Shown: positions 9,432-20,641, counted from the first letter of the stretch. The stretch is DNA of 64,000 nucleotides from Leptospira sp. (GCA_002786225.1 PEQN01000005.1:1-64000), one strand, 5' to 3'. Made by a program: numbers and translations. Notes: a model not told the origin generated them from the sequence alone.

Positions 9432-11406
9432 AATTCGTATGTAACCACTTTGCTAAAACATCCCCAAGCCGATTGCGATCTATTGGCTTGGAGATATAAT
9501 CATTCATTCCAGAATGCAAAAATTTTTCCTTATCACCATCTAGAGAATGTGCTGTTACTGCAATGATGTTTACAGCTTGAAGTTTATTTTCTTCTTCATA
9601 TTCTCGAATCAATTGAGTTGCTTCCATACCATCCATAACAGGCATTTGTATATCCATGAATACTAGATCTACCCTAGAAGACTTTAAATATTCATAGGCT
9701 TCTTTGCCATTCGAAGCAACAATGATTTCAAAATTAAAGTTCTTCAGCATTGATTGAAGGACTTTTTGGTTCACTTCATTATCCTCTACAATTAAGACCT
9801 TAATGGCAGTTTTGTCTAGGCTTGGAATGAATTTTGGATTTTCTAACATAGAACTATTCTTAGAATCTCGTGACTCAAATTCTATGGTGAACCAAAATTC
9901 TGATCCCTCGGATGCTCTTGAATTGTATCCAATCTCTCCATTCATAAATGAAACTAAACGCTTACAAATAGATAGACCTAAACCTGCTCCTTCATATTTT
10001 CTTGTATAAGACCCGTCTATTTGTTGGAAGGGCTTGAATAGTAGCTGGACTTTTTCAGGAGGAATTCCTATTCCGTAATCGATTATACTGAATTTTAACA
10101 AAATTTTATTAGAAGTCTTAGCAGTTTCCTTAGTTACATGAATATCAATTCTCGAATTATCATGAGAAAATTTGATCGCATTGCCTATTATATTTACAAG
10201 AACTTGGATCAAGCGTCCTGGATCACCATAAAGCTGGTCGGGGATAGTATCTTCAATGACCAAGTCACAAAATAAGGATTTTTCTTTGGCACGAGAATGG
10301 AATATATTGATTGCCGAGTTTAAAATTTCCGACAGGGAAAAGATTTCATTTTCTAATCGAAGATTGCCTGATTCTATCTTGGAAAAATCTAGAATGTCAT
10401 TGATCAATCGGAGCAAAATTTTGCCTGAGGACTTAATGATAGCAAGAAAATTAACCTGTTCATCATTCAAATCTGTCTCTTCTAACAACTCACTAATTCC
10501 AATAATCCCATTCAAAGGAGTTCTAACCTCATGACTCATATTGGCAAGAAATTGGGATTTAATTCGGCTTGCCTCTTCAGCCTCTCTGAGTACTGATTTT
10601 AACTCTATATTACTCGATTCTAAATTATTTCTATATAAAACTAGTTGTGATTCGATTTTCTTTTGTTGCGTATAATCTATAGTAGATGTTACTATATAGC
10701 GTACCTTATCATCCTCTAGAATAGGAGAGAGGGTTGTTTTAAAAAAATAAGAATTCCCATTTAATGTGATCTCTTTTTCAACTGTGATCATTCCCTCATT
10801 CAGACATCTCTTGAATGTATCTTCAACTAACCTTCCACTTGTATCTCCAAAAATTTCAAGAGCTGTTTTATTGATAAGTTTATCTGCTCTTATTCCAAAT
10901 TTATTCAAAAAGCTAGAGTTAGCTCTAAGATAAACAAAATTATCTGGAGATTCTACATGAATAAGGGCGAGTAAATCTTGGGTTCCATTGAATACAATTT
11001 CATATTCAACTGCAAGATTCTTTGAGAACTTTTCAGAGACTTTCATTTGCGAAATATCTAAAAAAGTTACAATGAAGCCATCATCTAATTTAGAAGCAGT
11101 GATTTGAAACCATAGATCTACACCTTCGTGACGGTAATGGTGTTCGAATTCAATCTTTTTTCCTGTCTCAACAACTGACTTGTAACGATCAAATAATCTA
11201 TCTTTTTTATTTCCAGGCATGATGGTTAAGAGCTTATTGCCAATTAAATCATTAGCATTCATACCCACTATAGCTTCTGCCGATTTATTAACAAGTATCC
11301 AACGAAAATCTACAATTTGGTTCTGAGAGTCTCGAACCGACTCGAATGCCATAATTCCCGATTGAACTGTATCTAAAACATTTACTAGAATTGATTCCTT
11401 GTTCAT
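9415..11406 (-). CDS. PAS-PAS hybrid sensor histidine kinase with C-terminal receiver
   Basis: Cytoplasmic hybrid two-component kinase. Two PAS domains (about 5-120 and 130-250) and a short coiled coil lead to HisKA with His292 in [12 protein letters not shown]. The HATPase domain has GNAIKFS (N box), [10 protein letters not shown] (G1) and [13 protein letters not shown] (G2). The C-terminal receiver starts [12 protein letters not shown]; its phosphoacceptor is Asp585 in [12 protein letters not shown] and the conserved Lys is in YISKPID. No transmembrane helix is visible. No response regulator or Hpt partner is adjacent, so phosphate must pass to a distant protein or stay on the receiver. It converges with the caspase-like gene, and the two 3' ends overlap. 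Confidence 0.93.
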   Translation of the reverse strand: MNKESILVNVLDTVQSGIMAFESVRDSQNQIVDFRWILVNKSAEAIVGMNANDLIGNKLLTIMPGNKKDRLFDRYKSVVETGKKIEFEHHYRHEGVDLWFQITASKLDDGFIVTFLDISQMKVSEKFSKNLAVEYEIVFNGTQDLLALIHVESPDNFVYLRANSSFLNKFGIRADKLINKTALEIFGDTSGRLVEDTFKRCLNEGMITVEKEITLNGNSYFFKTTLSPILEDDKVRYIVTSTIDYTQQKKIESQLVLYRNNLESSNIELKSVLREAEEASRIKSQFLANMSHEVRTPLNGIIGISELLEETDLNDEQVNFLAIIKSSGKILLRLINDILDFSKIESGNLRLENEIFSLSEILNSAINIFHSRAKEKSLFCDLVIEDTIPDQLYGDPGRLIQVLVNIIGNAIKFSHDNSRIDIHVTKETAKTSNKILLKFSIIDYGIGIPPEKVQLLFKPFQQIDGSYTRKYEGAGLGLSICKRLVSFMNGEIGYNSRASEGSEFWFTIEFESRDSKNSSMLENPKFIPSLDKTAIKVLIVEDNEVNQKVLQSMLKNFNFEIIVASNGKEAYEYLKSSRVDLVFMDIQMPVMDGMEATQLIREYEEENKLQAVNIIAVTAHSLDGDKEKFLHSGMNDYISKPIDRNRLGDVLAKWLHTNSSILS

Positions 11407-11454
11407 AATCTGAAATATGCCCTGCTCTGATAATAGACTAGAAGAATTCTATTT

Positions 11455-12285
11455 TTAAAATCCTTTTTTCTTTCTAAAGATATTTTGTTCCTGAATGGAT
11501 TCGATTTTCTTTTCAGGAGTTCTTGGTGGAGCTTCTTTAAAATCAGAGTCATCGAATTTTTTAGATTTCACTTCTGGTCTCACTTTGATGGAAAAGTAAG
11601 AACTTCTCGATACTAAATTCCATTCTCTATATTGAATGAGATTTCCATTTAAGGTAACAGAATCATAGGGATAGGTATCTTTTTCTTTATTCAAACGATT
11701 GATAGATGTTTTGTATTGGGATTGGCAATTGTTTACTGAGGAGCAACCATCCTCGGTGAGTTTATTATTCTTCTTTAAGTCTTTTAGAATTTCTGATTTG
11801 ATTCTAGGGCAATCAGATCCTGAATTGAGACACAACTCTTGGATGATAGGATCTATCAATAATAATTCCAAATGTGCTGAGTAATTCCCATTTTGAATTG
11901 CACTGGTTATTAAAAGTCTTTGGCTGAATCTAGAATCTGCATTAGTCGACTTAGAACCAAGCAAATTCTGTCGAGCAACTTCTTTTCCAGTAGAATCTAG
12001 TAGAACCAGATAGTGGGAAACGATTTCGCCGCTCTGAATCATTTGCATGAGATTTAAACCAGAGTTAGTTGTTGAGATTTCTAAATCAATATAGGAATTG
12101 CCTGATTGGTCTAATTTTAATTCTAAAGAATTGGAAGCATCTTGGGCTTGGATCAATACAGAAGAAAGATCTATACTCTCCTTACTGAGAGGGATGTAAT
12201 TCCCAGATGTCTTACAATTTAGAATGGATAACAAAAATAAAGCATATGAAATAAAGATTAGAGATGGAATTCTAATTTGTACCAT
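11455..12285 (-). CDS. Putative lipoprotein, function unknown
   Basis: 276 aa with a short basic start, a hydrophobic stretch and a spirochaete-type lipobox ending LLSILNC (Cys at about residue 24), so probably a lipoprotein. The mature part is mostly polar, with predicted beta-type segments and a Lys/Glu-rich C-terminal tail. A small pair of Cys (ELCLNSGSDC) could form a disulphide. I do not recognise a domain. It lies between a hybrid kinase and a DUF3332-like gene, all on the minus strand. The gap to the upstream DUF3332-like gene is about 50 bases, so cotranscription is possible. Conserved-hypothetical status is assumed, not shown. Confidence 0.72.
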   Translation of the reverse strand: MVQIRIPSLIFISYALFLLSILNCKTSGNYIPLSKESIDLSSVLIQAQDASNSLELKLDQSGNSYIDLEISTTNSGLNLMQMIQSGEIVSHYLVLLDSTGKEVARQNLLGSKSTNADSRFSQRLLITSAIQNGNYSAHLELLLIDPIIQELCLNSGSDCPRIKSEILKDLKKNNKLTEDGCSSVNNCQSQYKTSINRLNKEKDTYPYDSVTLNGNLIQYREWNLVSRSSYFSIKVRPEVKSKKFDDSDFKEAPPRTPEKKIESIQEQNIFRKKKGF

Positions 12286-12336
12286 CTCTAATCTTAGGTT
12301 GATGAATTCAGTTTCGTCAACTCATTTTAAATCAAA

Positions 12337-12942
12337 TTAAAGTGTGTCAGAATAAGAAACTTCTAACTTTTTCAAATCTTCTGTTTTGATTACTTTTGTA
12401 GAGTTGAGCTTTCCATTTTGAGAAAGTTTCAAGATTGTTGAAGAACCAATTTCTTGAGAAGAAACAAGAATTTCTTGGAATTTGTCACCTTCAAGAGTAT
12501 ACAACTTTCCTTCTTGATCTTGGAAGGCATAAAAATCTTGGGACTTACTTTCTGTTTTTACGGAAATTTTTAATTTTTTTCCAAAATCAGAATAACTAAG
12601 TTTTACATTTTCTTTTCCATTTTGAAATTCACGCACCAAAGTACCATCTGAATTAAATTCATTCAAAGCTACTGGATTGGAGCCAGTCCAGAATTCAACA
12701 AGATTGAACAAGAGAACATCCGCAAGAAATCCAATTCCGTAAAGAATGCTGAACGGAAAGTACATTAAAATAGTTTTGATGAACTTATTAAGAAGACCAG
12801 TTCCAATATTTAAGCCCTTATGAGCACCATAAACCGCTTTAACAATTCCGAAACTTCCGAAACAATTCACAGTGGAAAACATTCCTACGACTGCAATGCA
12901 AAGGACTGTGATTGCTTTTTTAAAATTTTTTATCTGAGGCAT
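12337..12942 (-). CDS. DUF3332-like envelope protein
   Basis: About 201 aa from the chosen start (MPQIKNFKKA). A hydrophobic N-terminal segment ends near FSTVNCFGSF, which could be a lipobox or a signal anchor. A second hydrophobic segment (MYFPFSILYGIGFLADVLLFNLVEFWTGSNP) closely resembles the DUF3332 family, whose members are small secreted or membrane proteins of unknown role. The rest is a polar beta-rich domain. An in-frame ATG at 13008 exists, but AGGAGA sits about 9 bases before the ATG at 12942, so the internal start is preferred. It is divergent from the MBOAT gene at 13053. Confidence 0.72.
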   Translation of the reverse strand: MPQIKNFKKAITVLCIAVVGMFSTVNCFGSFGIVKAVYGAHKGLNIGTGLLNKFIKTILMYFPFSILYGIGFLADVLLFNLVEFWTGSNPVALNEFNSDGTLVREFQNGKENVKLSYSDFGKKLKISVKTESKSQDFYAFQDQEGKLYTLEGDKFQEILVSSQEIGSSTILKLSQNGKLNSTKVIKTEDLKKLEVSYSDTL

Positions 12943-13052
12943 ACAAAAATTTCTCCTTGAGTATGTTGGTTGATTGATAGTATAAGCAGAATCATAATTT
13001 CCTTGCAAGTATTCTTTTTTTTCGTAATATGACTTATTGAAGACTCCAAACT

Positions 13053-14510
13053 ATGATCTTTTCTAATTTTGAATTTTTCTTATTTCTTGTTATCGTTTTT
13101 TTCCTTCATTGGTATCTAATTCCATTTCTTTATAAGGATGCTGACCAACAAATAAGAGCAATTCATATCCTACTTCTCATATGCAGTTATCTTTTTTATA
13201 TGAATTGGGATTGGCGGTTTGGCTTTTTAATATTTATCAGCACAGCAATTGATTACTACGCAGGCTTAATCATTTTTGACACTACTTCTGAAAAAGTTCG
13301 AAGATCTGCTCTATGGATTAGCTTGACGGTCAATCTTGTTTTTATACTGGGCTTTTTTAAATACTATAATTTCTTTTCATCCTCCTTCAATCGCATCATG
13401 CAAGAAGGACTAGGATTTCCCAACTCCCTTCCTATCCTAGATATAGTTCTTCCAGTAGGTGTTTCATTCTATACCTTTCAATCTATGAGTTATACGATAG
13501 ATATTTATAGGAAAATCATTCCTTCTGAAAAAAGTTTTATCAAATTTGCTCTCTTCGTATCTTTCTTTCCTCAATTAGTAGCAGGTCCTATAGTAACAGC
13601 TAAGACTTTTATACCCCAACTCAGTTCTCTAAAAAAACTAGAAGAAATACCTTTTCGAAAATCATTTCGTTACTTTTTTATGGGATATTTTAAAAAGGTT
13701 GTCTTATCTGATAATGTTTCTCCCATTGTTGATCTAATTTTTAATAATCCAGAATCTTATAGCTCTATAGCTGTGTGGCTTGCCGCATTCTTATTTTGTA
13801 TCCAAATCTATTGTGACTTTAGTGGATATACTGATATGGCATATTCAGTTGCTCTTTTATTTGGATATGAACTTCCCGAAAATTTCAGAATGCCTTTCAC
13901 CTCCTTAAGCATAACAGAGCATTGGCGAAGATGGCATATTACACTATCTACTTGGTTGCGTGATTATGTGTATATTTCTATGGGTGGTTCTCGCGCAGGT
14001 GTGTTAAGACATAGGTTTAATCTCATGTTTACTATGTTTGTTGGGGGAATATGGCATGGTGCAAATTGGACCTTTGCAGTTTGGGGTTTATCCCAAGGAA
14101 TCCTCTTATTTACAGAAAGCCTTTTAAAAGATTTTAGAATTAAGTTTATTAAATTCAATTACGATTTCTTGAAACCAAGCATGAATGTATTTCGTTGGTT
14201 CTATACTGCAATTCTTACAGCCTTATTTACAACTTGCTTTCGCGCTGATTCTTTAGAAACAGAATGGATTATTCTTGGCAAAATGTTTTCCAACCAAGAT
14301 GGAATTCTTAGACCTTATATGCTCAAGACCGGACTACCTGTACTTGCTATAGTCTATATCACTCATTGGATGGGGCATTTCATTTATGAGAAAAATTGGA
14401 AAGTTCACATCAATCCAAGATTAGAATTTGTTTCTTATCCTATGTTAATTCTCCTATTTTCTTTATTCACACCAGATATAGTGATCCCTTTTGTTTATTT
14501 TCAGTTTTAA
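13053..14510 (+). CDS. MBOAT-family O-acyltransferase (AlgI-like)
   Basis: Polytopic inner-membrane O-acyltransferase, 485 aa, about 10-12 hydrophobic segments. Family signatures are FFPQLVAGPIV, QIYCDFSGYTDMA, HWRRWHITLSTWLRDYVYI and the catalytic-His segment GGIWHGANWTF. Relatives such as AlgI move acetyl groups across the membrane for polysaccharide O-acetylation, usually with an SGNH-type partner such as AlgJ or AlgX. No SGNH gene adjoins this copy, unlike the other two MBOAT genes here. The likely acceptor is a cell-surface glycan such as LPS, but that is inference. The gene ends 58 bases before the PilZ gene. The typical MBOAT C-terminus FVYFQF is present. Confidence 0.92.
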   Translation: MIFSNFEFFLFLVIVFFLHWYLIPFLYKDADQQIRAIHILLLICSYLFYMNWDWRFGFLIFISTAIDYYAGLIIFDTTSEKVRRSALWISLTVNLVFILGFFKYYNFFSSSFNRIMQEGLGFPNSLPILDIVLPVGVSFYTFQSMSYTIDIYRKIIPSEKSFIKFALFVSFFPQLVAGPIVTAKTFIPQLSSLKKLEEIPFRKSFRYFFMGYFKKVVLSDNVSPIVDLIFNNPESYSSIAVWLAAFLFCIQIYCDFSGYTDMAYSVALLFGYELPENFRMPFTSLSITEHWRRWHITLSTWLRDYVYISMGGSRAGVLRHRFNLMFTMFVGGIWHGANWTFAVWGLSQGILLFTESLLKDFRIKFIKFNYDFLKPSMNVFRWFYTAILTALFTTCFRADSLETEWIILGKMFSNQDGILRPYMLKTGLPVLAIVYITHWMGHFIYEKNWKVHINPRLEFVSYPMLILLFSLFTPDIVIPFVYFQF

Positions 14511-14568
14511 ATTTTGTTGACCCCAGCTTGGAATCTGCTCCTATGGGAGAGGCTCTGAATAGATTCTT

Positions 14569-14919
14569 ATGAGTTCCCACAGAAAAGTAAATAGAATAAC
14601 ACCCAAAGAATTCGAAGATTATCGAATCTTATTAGAATTGGATGAGCTTACTCTGGAAGGCAAAATGGGAAATGTCTCTGAGACAGGATTATGTATCATA
14701 ATGCAAGACAATTCCTTATTAGATGAAATTGACAATGAAATCTCAGGAATCATTCTATCTAAAGATCACAAAGAGAAAATTCCTTTCGATGGAAAAGTTG
14801 TTTGGTACAAAGTTCAAAAGTCAAATAACGAAATCACTCATCTTTCTGGGATTGAATTCTATAAAAAAATCGATCTCAGCAACCAACTAGCGATCAAAAG
14901 TATCTATAGCGATACATAA
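14569..14919 (+). CDS. PilZ-domain protein
   Basis: 116-aa single-domain protein resembling PilZ, the common cyclic-di-GMP receptor. The N-terminal RKVNRI fits the RxxxR binding arm. GNVSETGLCI fits the [D/N]-x-S-x-x-G barrel motif, followed by the usual beta strands (KVVWYKV, LSGIEFY). Both ligand-contact motifs are present, so cyclic-di-GMP binding is plausible. It sits between an MBOAT acyltransferase and a receptor kinase on the same strand. By analogy with PilZ proteins near exopolysaccharide genes it might regulate the acyltransferase, but no sequence evidence ties them. No strong ribosome-binding site is seen before the ATG. Confidence 0.8.
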   Translation: MSSHRKVNRITPKEFEDYRILLELDELTLEGKMGNVSETGLCIIMQDNSLLDEIDNEISGIILSKDHKEKIPFDGKVVWYKVQKSNNEITHLSGIEFYKKIDLSNQLAIKSIYSDT

Positions 14920-14935
14920 CCATAATTAACGTAAA

Positions 14936-17900
14936 ATGCAAAAATTAACTTACTATTTATGCATACTCGTATTCATACTACACTGTAAGTCAGAAACTGA
15001 CATCCTTGGTCCTGAAATTTTGGCAAACAAAGGATGGATGGATCTATCTGCTTGGAATATTGATGAAAAGCAAAGCATAGAACTGAAAGGTGATTGGGAA
15101 TTCTACCCCTTCCAAATACTTACCTATGGAGAATTTCCCGAAACAACGAGCTTATTACAAAAAGTTCCTTTGGTTTGGAATGGAAATCTTCCTAACAAAA
15201 CTAATGCGAATGGCGTAGGATATGGAACACTCAGACTTCGACTAAAAAGTTTACCTAAGCAAAAATTGATGCTCTATATCACATCCATCCCGACCTCTAA
15301 TGAAATCTACTGCGGACCAGTATTAATTTCAAGTTCAGGAAAAGTTGCAACCAAAATCAAGGATGCAATTCCAAATCTTAGTAATTCCATAGGAAGTATT
15401 CCTGAATCCTGTAGTTCTTATAATGAAATCATTTGGCATATTAGCAACTTCCATGAATTCAAAGGTGGTCCTTGGATAGCACCACTGATTGGCAAGCCTA
15501 ATGCAATCATAAGAGAGTATTCAAATCATCTTGCGCAGGATTTATTTTTTCTTGGTGTAACTCTAATTATGTGTGTTTACCATTTTGTGCTCTGGTTTTT
15601 TAGAAGGCAGGATAGAAGGAGTCTGGTATTTTCAATAGTCTGCTTTCTATTTATGGTTCGCATACTAGGTACTGGCAAAACGATAGAATTCTATTTCCCT
15701 AGTGCAAATCTTTATGAATTATTTAATAAATTAGAATATATAGGATTTATTGGTTTATTAGTTAGTTTTCCTTGGCTTTGCAGAATTCTCTTTCCTTTGG
15801 AAATTAGCAGATACTATATTTGGATAAATACTTTTTTAGGTGGAATCTTCTTTATCCAAACTTTACTTTTTCCTGCATTGGTCTATACGTCCTATTTAAC
15901 CTACCTCCAACTCATTACCTTGGCGTCGATTATAATCATATCCTATGGAATAATTAAAGCCTTTTATTGGGATAGACCCGGTGCAAGAATTATGATAGTT
16001 GGATACTTATTTCTTATTCTTACAATTCTGCATGATTTGTTTATTTCTCATAGATTGATTTATGGAATACATATTGCTCCTATAGGATTTTTTGTTTTTC
16101 TAGTATCTCAGTCATCTATACTTGCTAGAATATTTTCCAATGCCTTCCGAACCGCCGAACATCTCACTTTGAATCTAAAATCAGAAGTTGAAGCGAAGAC
16201 AACCGCCTTACAAATCGCAGATGAGCAAAAGTCCTCCTTCTTTGCAAATATTTCACATGAACTACGTACTCCACTAACTTTGATACTATGGCCAATTGAA
16301 GCTTCTATTTCTAGTAAGAAACAACTCACTGAAAAGCAAATAAATATTATTTACAATAATGCGAAAAAATTACTCTCTCTGGTAAATCAATTGCTTGATC
16401 TACAGAAAATAGCAGCTGGAAAATTTCAATTGCAATTGAAATCTCTTGATATTTCAAAAATGACAGAAGAGATTTTAGAAAATTTTTCTTATGCGATTGA
16501 ACACAAAAAAATCAAATTAGAATTTTCTAATAAAGTTGAGAGTGCAGTAGTTCTCGCTGATCCAAGTCAAATTGAAAAATGTATTTCCAACTATCTTTCC
16601 AATGCTATGAAATTTACTCCTGAAGATGGAAGTATAAAGATTTTAATTCAGAATGCAGCTCAATCAAATTACTTACAAATACTCATCCAAGATACTGGAA
16701 GAGGAATTCCTGAAAATAAGAAACAATTTTTGTTTAAAAGATTTGGATACTCAGAACCTAGTCTTACCAAAGAACAAGAAGGCACAGGACTTGGCTTATC
16801 GCTTGTTAGAGAAATAATTGAATTACACAATGGCGAAGTTGGCTTTAACTCAGAAGAGGGAGTGGGCTCAGAATTTTGGTTTACTCTTCCTCTTTCCAAT
16901 TTGAGTGCTTCATCTTACAATCTATCTCAGAATTTTAACCATCTTAGTACTACTGTTAAAGAAAACAAAGAAGAACTCAATCTAGCACCAGTACAATCTG
17001 GAGCAAAAGTTCTTGTTGTGGAAGATAATGAAGATTTGCGCGAATTCATTTCTGGAATTCTTGAAAGCAAAGGATTTACAACTTACAAGGCTATAGATGG
17101 AGAGGATGGATTAGCGAAAATCTATTCCATACTACCAGATATTATTCTTACAGATTTGATGATGCCCAAACTTTCTGGATCTGATATGATTCGTTTATTC
17201 AAAAAGAACCAACTCACCAAAACAATTCCAGTTATCCTACTTACAGCTAAGGCAGAAGTCGAAACAAGAAAAGAAGTTCGACTCGCTGGAGCTGATGCGT
17301 ATTTATCCAAACCATTCAATAGCGATGAGCTTTTAGCTGTTGTCAAAAATTTGTTGCAATTAAAACAAATGGAAAAGCATTTATTAATTGAAATGGGAAA
17401 GGCACAGAAAATCCAAGAAGCCCTTCTTCCTAAATTTAATAAGAAATACAAAGAGTTTGATTGTGAGTTATTCTTAAAAAGTTATGATAAAATTGGTGGA
17501 GATTTCTATGATATCATTGAAATAAATCCTAAGCTTATTCGCTTTATCATTGCAGATGTATCGGGACATGGTTTGCCTTCTGCCTTAATTGCTTCAACTT
17601 TAAAGATCTTGTTTCAGAAATCTAAGAATCTTTCAATAACAGAATTTTTAAACTCAGCTAATCATGATTTGTATGGCAACCTAGGGGGTCATTTTATAAC
17701 AAGCCAAGTAATTGAATTGGATTTAGAATCTTCTACTTTATCTCTTGCTAGTGCTGGACATCCAGGTATTTATCATATGAGAAATAAATCCATCCAAATT
17801 ATAGAATCCAGAGGACGAGCTCTCGGAATTACAGAAAATGCAGAATATAAATTTATATCCCTACCCTTACAAAAAGGTGATAGGATATTTATGGTCACAG

Positions 17901-18094
17901 ATGGGCTAATAGAAGTTAAAGACAATAGCAATGGTTTACTCGGTGAAGATGGCTTAAAAGAAATCCTTATGATTAATTCTAAACAATCTATTCAAGAGGC
18001 TGTCCATAGCATCATAGATAATATAATTTCTTTCAGCAATGAAAAAGATTTCTCTGATGATGCAACTATGATAGTACTCGATTGGAAAAATTAA
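14936..18094 (+). CDS. 7TMR-DISM receptor histidine kinase with receiver and SpoIIE-type phosphatase
   Basis: 1052-aa multidomain receptor. A lipobox-like signal (LVFILHC) precedes an extracytoplasmic jelly-roll domain (about 25-195), then seven hydrophobic segments (about 200-400) of the 7TMR-DISM type. HisKA follows with His441 in NISHELRTPLTL, then HATPase (NAMKFT, DTGRGIPE, GTGLGLSLVREI). The receiver has Asp740 in LTDLMMPKLSG. The last 220 residues are a PP2C/SpoIIE phosphatase with GGDFYDII, ADVSGHGLPSAL, SAGHPG and SDDATMIVLD. One polypeptide thus holds sensor, kinase, receiver and Ser/Thr phosphatase, presumably feeding a partner-switching (anti-sigma/antagonist) pathway whose other parts are not here. 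It converges with ftsZ with one base between. Confidence 0.92.
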   Translation: MQKLTYYLCILVFILHCKSETDILGPEILANKGWMDLSAWNIDEKQSIELKGDWEFYPFQILTYGEFPETTSLLQKVPLVWNGNLPNKTNANGVGYGTLRLRLKSLPKQKLMLYITSIPTSNEIYCGPVLISSSGKVATKIKDAIPNLSNSIGSIPESCSSYNEIIWHISNFHEFKGGPWIAPLIGKPNAIIREYSNHLAQDLFFLGVTLIMCVYHFVLWFFRRQDRRSLVFSIVCFLFMVRILGTGKTIEFYFPSANLYELFNKLEYIGFIGLLVSFPWLCRILFPLEISRYYIWINTFLGGIFFIQTLLFPALVYTSYLTYLQLITLASIIIISYGIIKAFYWDRPGARIMIVGYLFLILTILHDLFISHRLIYGIHIAPIGFFVFLVSQSSILARIFSNAFRTAEHLTLNLKSEVEAKTTALQIADEQKSSFFANISHELRTPLTLILWPIEASISSKKQLTEKQINIIYNNAKKLLSLVNQLLDLQKIAAGKFQLQLKSLDISKMTEEILENFSYAIEHKKIKLEFSNKVESAVVLADPSQIEKCISNYLSNAMKFTPEDGSIKILIQNAAQSNYLQILIQDTGRGIPENKKQFLFKRFGYSEPSLTKEQEGTGLGLSLVREIIELHNGEVGFNSEEGVGSEFWFTLPLSNLSASSYNLSQNFNHLSTTVKENKEELNLAPVQSGAKVLVVEDNEDLREFISGILESKGFTTYKAIDGEDGLAKIYSILPDIILTDLMMPKLSGSDMIRLFKKNQLTKTIPVILLTAKAEVETRKEVRLAGADAYLSKPFNSDELLAVVKNLLQLKQMEKHLLIEMGKAQKIQEALLPKFNKKYKEFDCELFLKSYDKIGGDFYDIIEINPKLIRFIIADVSGHGLPSALIASTLKILFQKSKNLSITEFLNSANHDLYGNLGGHFITSQVIELDLESSTLSLASAGHPGIYHMRNKSIQIIESRGRALGITENAEYKFISLPLQKGDRIFMVTDGLIEVKDNSNGLLGEDGLKEILMINSKQSIQEAVHSIIDNIISFSNEKDFSDDATMIVLDWKN

Positions 18095-18095
18095 A

Positions 18096-19391
18096 TCAAT
18101 TTCTTCTTCGAATAAAAGCAGGAATCTCTAAATCTTCTTCCCAAGTATTACTATTTGATTTATTGCTAGGCTGAGCTTTCAAAGATCTACCACCTAGCTG
18201 AGAGTTAGATTGAGTACTTGGGTGAATTGTATTAGATTCATTCCCTACCTCATTTCTTTCTGCAAGTTTTCCTACTTGAGAACGATCTCGAATCATTGCT
18301 TGGCTTTCATTCATATTCACTTTAAAATTAGGATTTTGATTGGAAGTAAAATTTGATTTTGCAGATGATGTATCTATATAATTATTTTCTAAACCTACAA
18401 CTTTTGATTTTTGAATAGGTTGCTCGGAAGAACTAGACTTGTAGAATCCAGTTGCAATAACAGTAACGCGTATTGTATCTTCTATTTCAGTATCTTCGTT
18501 TAAACCAATAATAATATTCGCATCTTTATCAACTTGTGATGTGATGATTTGCGAAACCTCATTCCAATCATGAATAGTTAGATCAGCACCACCTGTTACA
18601 TTTACAAGAAGGGATTTTGCTCCATTGATAGATGAATCATCTAACAAGGCATTGTTAATCGCTTGTTCAACAGCTTGGATCACTCGACCTTCGCCAAATC
18701 CTTCCCCCACACCAAGAACAGCATCGCCTGTGTCTTTCATGATAGCTTTTACATCAGCAAAATCTACATTGATTATTCCAGGGTTATTAATGATATCCGA
18801 TATTCCACGAACTCCATTCAATAGTATATCATCAATTACACGAAAAGCCTGATCTATAGGGGTCTTTCTATCAACCACTTGAAAGATTGAATCATTTCGA
18901 ATAGTAATTAATGTATCCACATATTTTCTAAGTTGTTCCATTCCAGCAAGTGCATTGTCCATACGACGCTTCCCTTCAAAGGAAAAAGGCAAGGTAACAA
19001 CACCAACAACCAAACATTTCATTTCTTTGGCTATGCTAGCAACTACAGGAGCAGCACCAGTTCCAGTCCCACCACCCATGCCTGCGGTGATAAATACCAT
19101 ATCAGCTCCCTTAAGTGCTGCCATGACTCTATCTTTATCTTCTTGTGCCGCTTTCTGACCAAGATCAGGATCGCCTCCAGCTCCCATACCTCTAGTAATC
19201 TTAGAGCCTAATTGTATTTTTGATTCAATAGGAGATTTTAATAAAACTTGTTCATCCGTATTCATAACCAAGAAATCAACGCCTTTCATATTAGCATCTA
19301 TCATTCTTGTTACTGCATTCATTCCACCACCACCAACACCAATCACTTTGATTATTGCGGGGCTTGTTTTTTCATTTTCCATATAAAGCAT
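18096..19391 (-). CDS. ftsZ: Cell division GTPase FtsZ
   Basis: Tubulin-like GTPase that builds the division ring. The N-terminal GTPase core has [19 protein letters not shown], the tubulin signature [15 protein letters not shown], and the [14 protein letters not shown]7-loop region. After residue about 315 comes a polar linker rich in Ser, Asn and Gln, then the conserved C-terminal peptide [14 protein letters not shown], which in other bacteria binds FtsA and ZipA-type anchors. At 431 aa it is slightly longer than average because of the linker. GGGAGAG lies about 5 bases before the ATG at 19391, so that start is kept. It is last in ftsQ-ftsA-ftsZ, 17 bases after ftsA. Confidence 0.98.
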   Translation of the reverse strand: MLYMENEKTSPAIIKVIGVGGGGMNAVTRMIDANMKGVDFLVMNTDEQVLLKSPIESKIQLGSKITRGMGAGGDPDLGQKAAQEDKDRVMAALKGADMVFITAGMGGGTGTGAAPVVASIAKEMKCLVVGVVTLPFSFEGKRRMDNALAGMEQLRKYVDTLITIRNDSIFQVVDRKTPIDQAFRVIDDILLNGVRGISDIINNPGIINVDFADVKAIMKDTGDAVLGVGEGFGEGRVIQAVEQAINNALLDDSSINGAKSLLVNVTGGADLTIHDWNEVSQIITSQVDKDANIIIGLNEDTEIEDTIRVTVIATGFYKSSSSEQPIQKSKVVGLENNYIDTSSAKSNFTSNQNPNFKVNMNESQAMIRDRSQVGKLAERNEVGNESNTIHPSTQSNSQLGGRSLKAQPSNKSNSNTWEEDLEIPAFIRRRN

Positions 19392-19408
19392 AGGGCTCTC
19401 CCATAATT

Positions 19409-20641
19409 CTATAAATTATCCTGCATCCAACGTTTTACTTTTGTGGTCCAACCTTCTCGATCAGATCCGACTCTTGCATTTCTTTCATCTAACATATGTA
19501 ACTTTGATGCATATTTAATCAAACCTACCGCCGTTGAAAACTCAGGGCTTGATACCTTATCCGATAATCCTGCCAGACCTGCTGGCTTAGCTTTGGATAC
19601 GGATAGACCTAGAACTTCCTCAGCTAGCACATCAATACCAGCAAGGTAACTTCCTCCACCAGTAAGAACAACACCACCAGACAAAGATTGCTTAAAGCCC
19701 GATTTCATTAGCTCAGATTCAATATGTTCAAATATTTCTCTTGTTCTTGGCTCAATAATTTCTACCAATTCTTGATGGAAAATACTTCTAGAAGGTCTTC
19801 CGCTAATTGCAGGTATATCTATTTTTGAAGTAGGATCAATAGTTTCAATTTGCGTATGACCGTATCGCTTTTTGAGTGTTTCTGCAATTTCTATAGTCGT
19901 CTTTAGACCAATAGATATATCACTTGTTATATGATTGCTCCCCAAAGGAATTGTAGATGTATAACCGATTCCACCTTCAACATAAATTGCTAAATCACAA
20001 ATACCTGCTCCAATATCTATAACCAGGGTGCCTAAGTCTTTTTCTCCAACAGTTAATACTGCTTCTGAACTTGCTAAACAAGAAAGAACTCTATCAATTT
20101 GATATAGATTTGATAATTGCAAACATCTTTCAATATTATTCAGCATGGTTGTTCCTGCAGTTACAATATGAACTTCAGTTTCTAGCCTAACTCCTGTCAT
20201 TCCTATTGGATCGCGAATATTCGTCTGATCATCTACCTTAAATTCTCTTGAGAGAACATGAAGTAATTCCATATCTGCGGGGATATGTATACTTTGGGCA
20301 GCTTCTACGACACGTATGATGTCAGCTTCGGTGACTTCGCGATTTTTATTCGTGATTGCTATTATGCCTTTTTCATTTTGGGACTTTAACGTCTTACCTG
20401 TAACATTTACTATGACAGAATCAATCTCTTGACCAGCCATTAACTCAGCATCACTAACCGCTTCAATTATACCCTTACTTGTAGTTTCTATATTAATAAT
20501 AGTCCCATTTTTTATACCGGTAGAAGGATAGGAACCCATTCCAATAATTTCAATTTCCCCTTCACCTAATAATCTTCCGATGACTACCTTAGTCATAGCT
20601 GAACCAAGGTCTAGTGATGCAACTGTTTGAAATTCTTCCAT
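19409..20641 (-). CDS. ftsA: Cell division protein FtsA
   Basis: Actin-like ATPase that tethers FtsZ to the inner membrane. It shows the phosphate-1 motif ([15 protein letters not shown]), the SHS2 (1C) region, phosphate-2 ([15 protein letters not shown]) and the adenosine motif ([13 protein letters not shown]). The extreme C-terminus ([11 protein letters not shown]) looks like the amphipathic membrane-targeting helix. The length of 410 aa is normal. Its start codon overlaps the ftsQ stop by one base, which suggests translational coupling, and ftsZ follows after 17 bases. Confidence 0.97.
   Translation of the reverse strand: MEEFQTVASLDLGSAMTKVVIGRLLGEGEIEIIGMGSYPSTGIKNGTIINIETTSKGIIEAVSDAELMAGQEIDSVIVNVTGKTLKSQNEKGIIAITNKNREVTEADIIRVVEAAQSIHIPADMELLHVLSREFKVDDQTNIRDPIGMTGVRLETEVHIVTAGTTMLNNIERCLQLSNLYQIDRVLSCLASSEAVLTVGEKDLGTLVIDIGAGICDLAIYVEGGIGYTSTIPLGSNHITSDISIGLKTTIEIAETLKKRYGHTQIETIDPTSKIDIPAISGRPSRSIFHQELVEIIEPRTREIFEHIESELMKSGFKQSLSGGVVLTGGGSYLAGIDVLAEEVLGLSVSKAKPAGLAGLSDKVSSPEFSTAVGLIKYASKLHMLDERNARVGSDREGWTTKVKRWMQDNL

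Noticed and set aside
14511..14568. Promoter (TTGACC ... TATGGG) before the PilZ gene
   Set aside because: The spacer is 19 bases and the -10 match is poor, so I do not call it.
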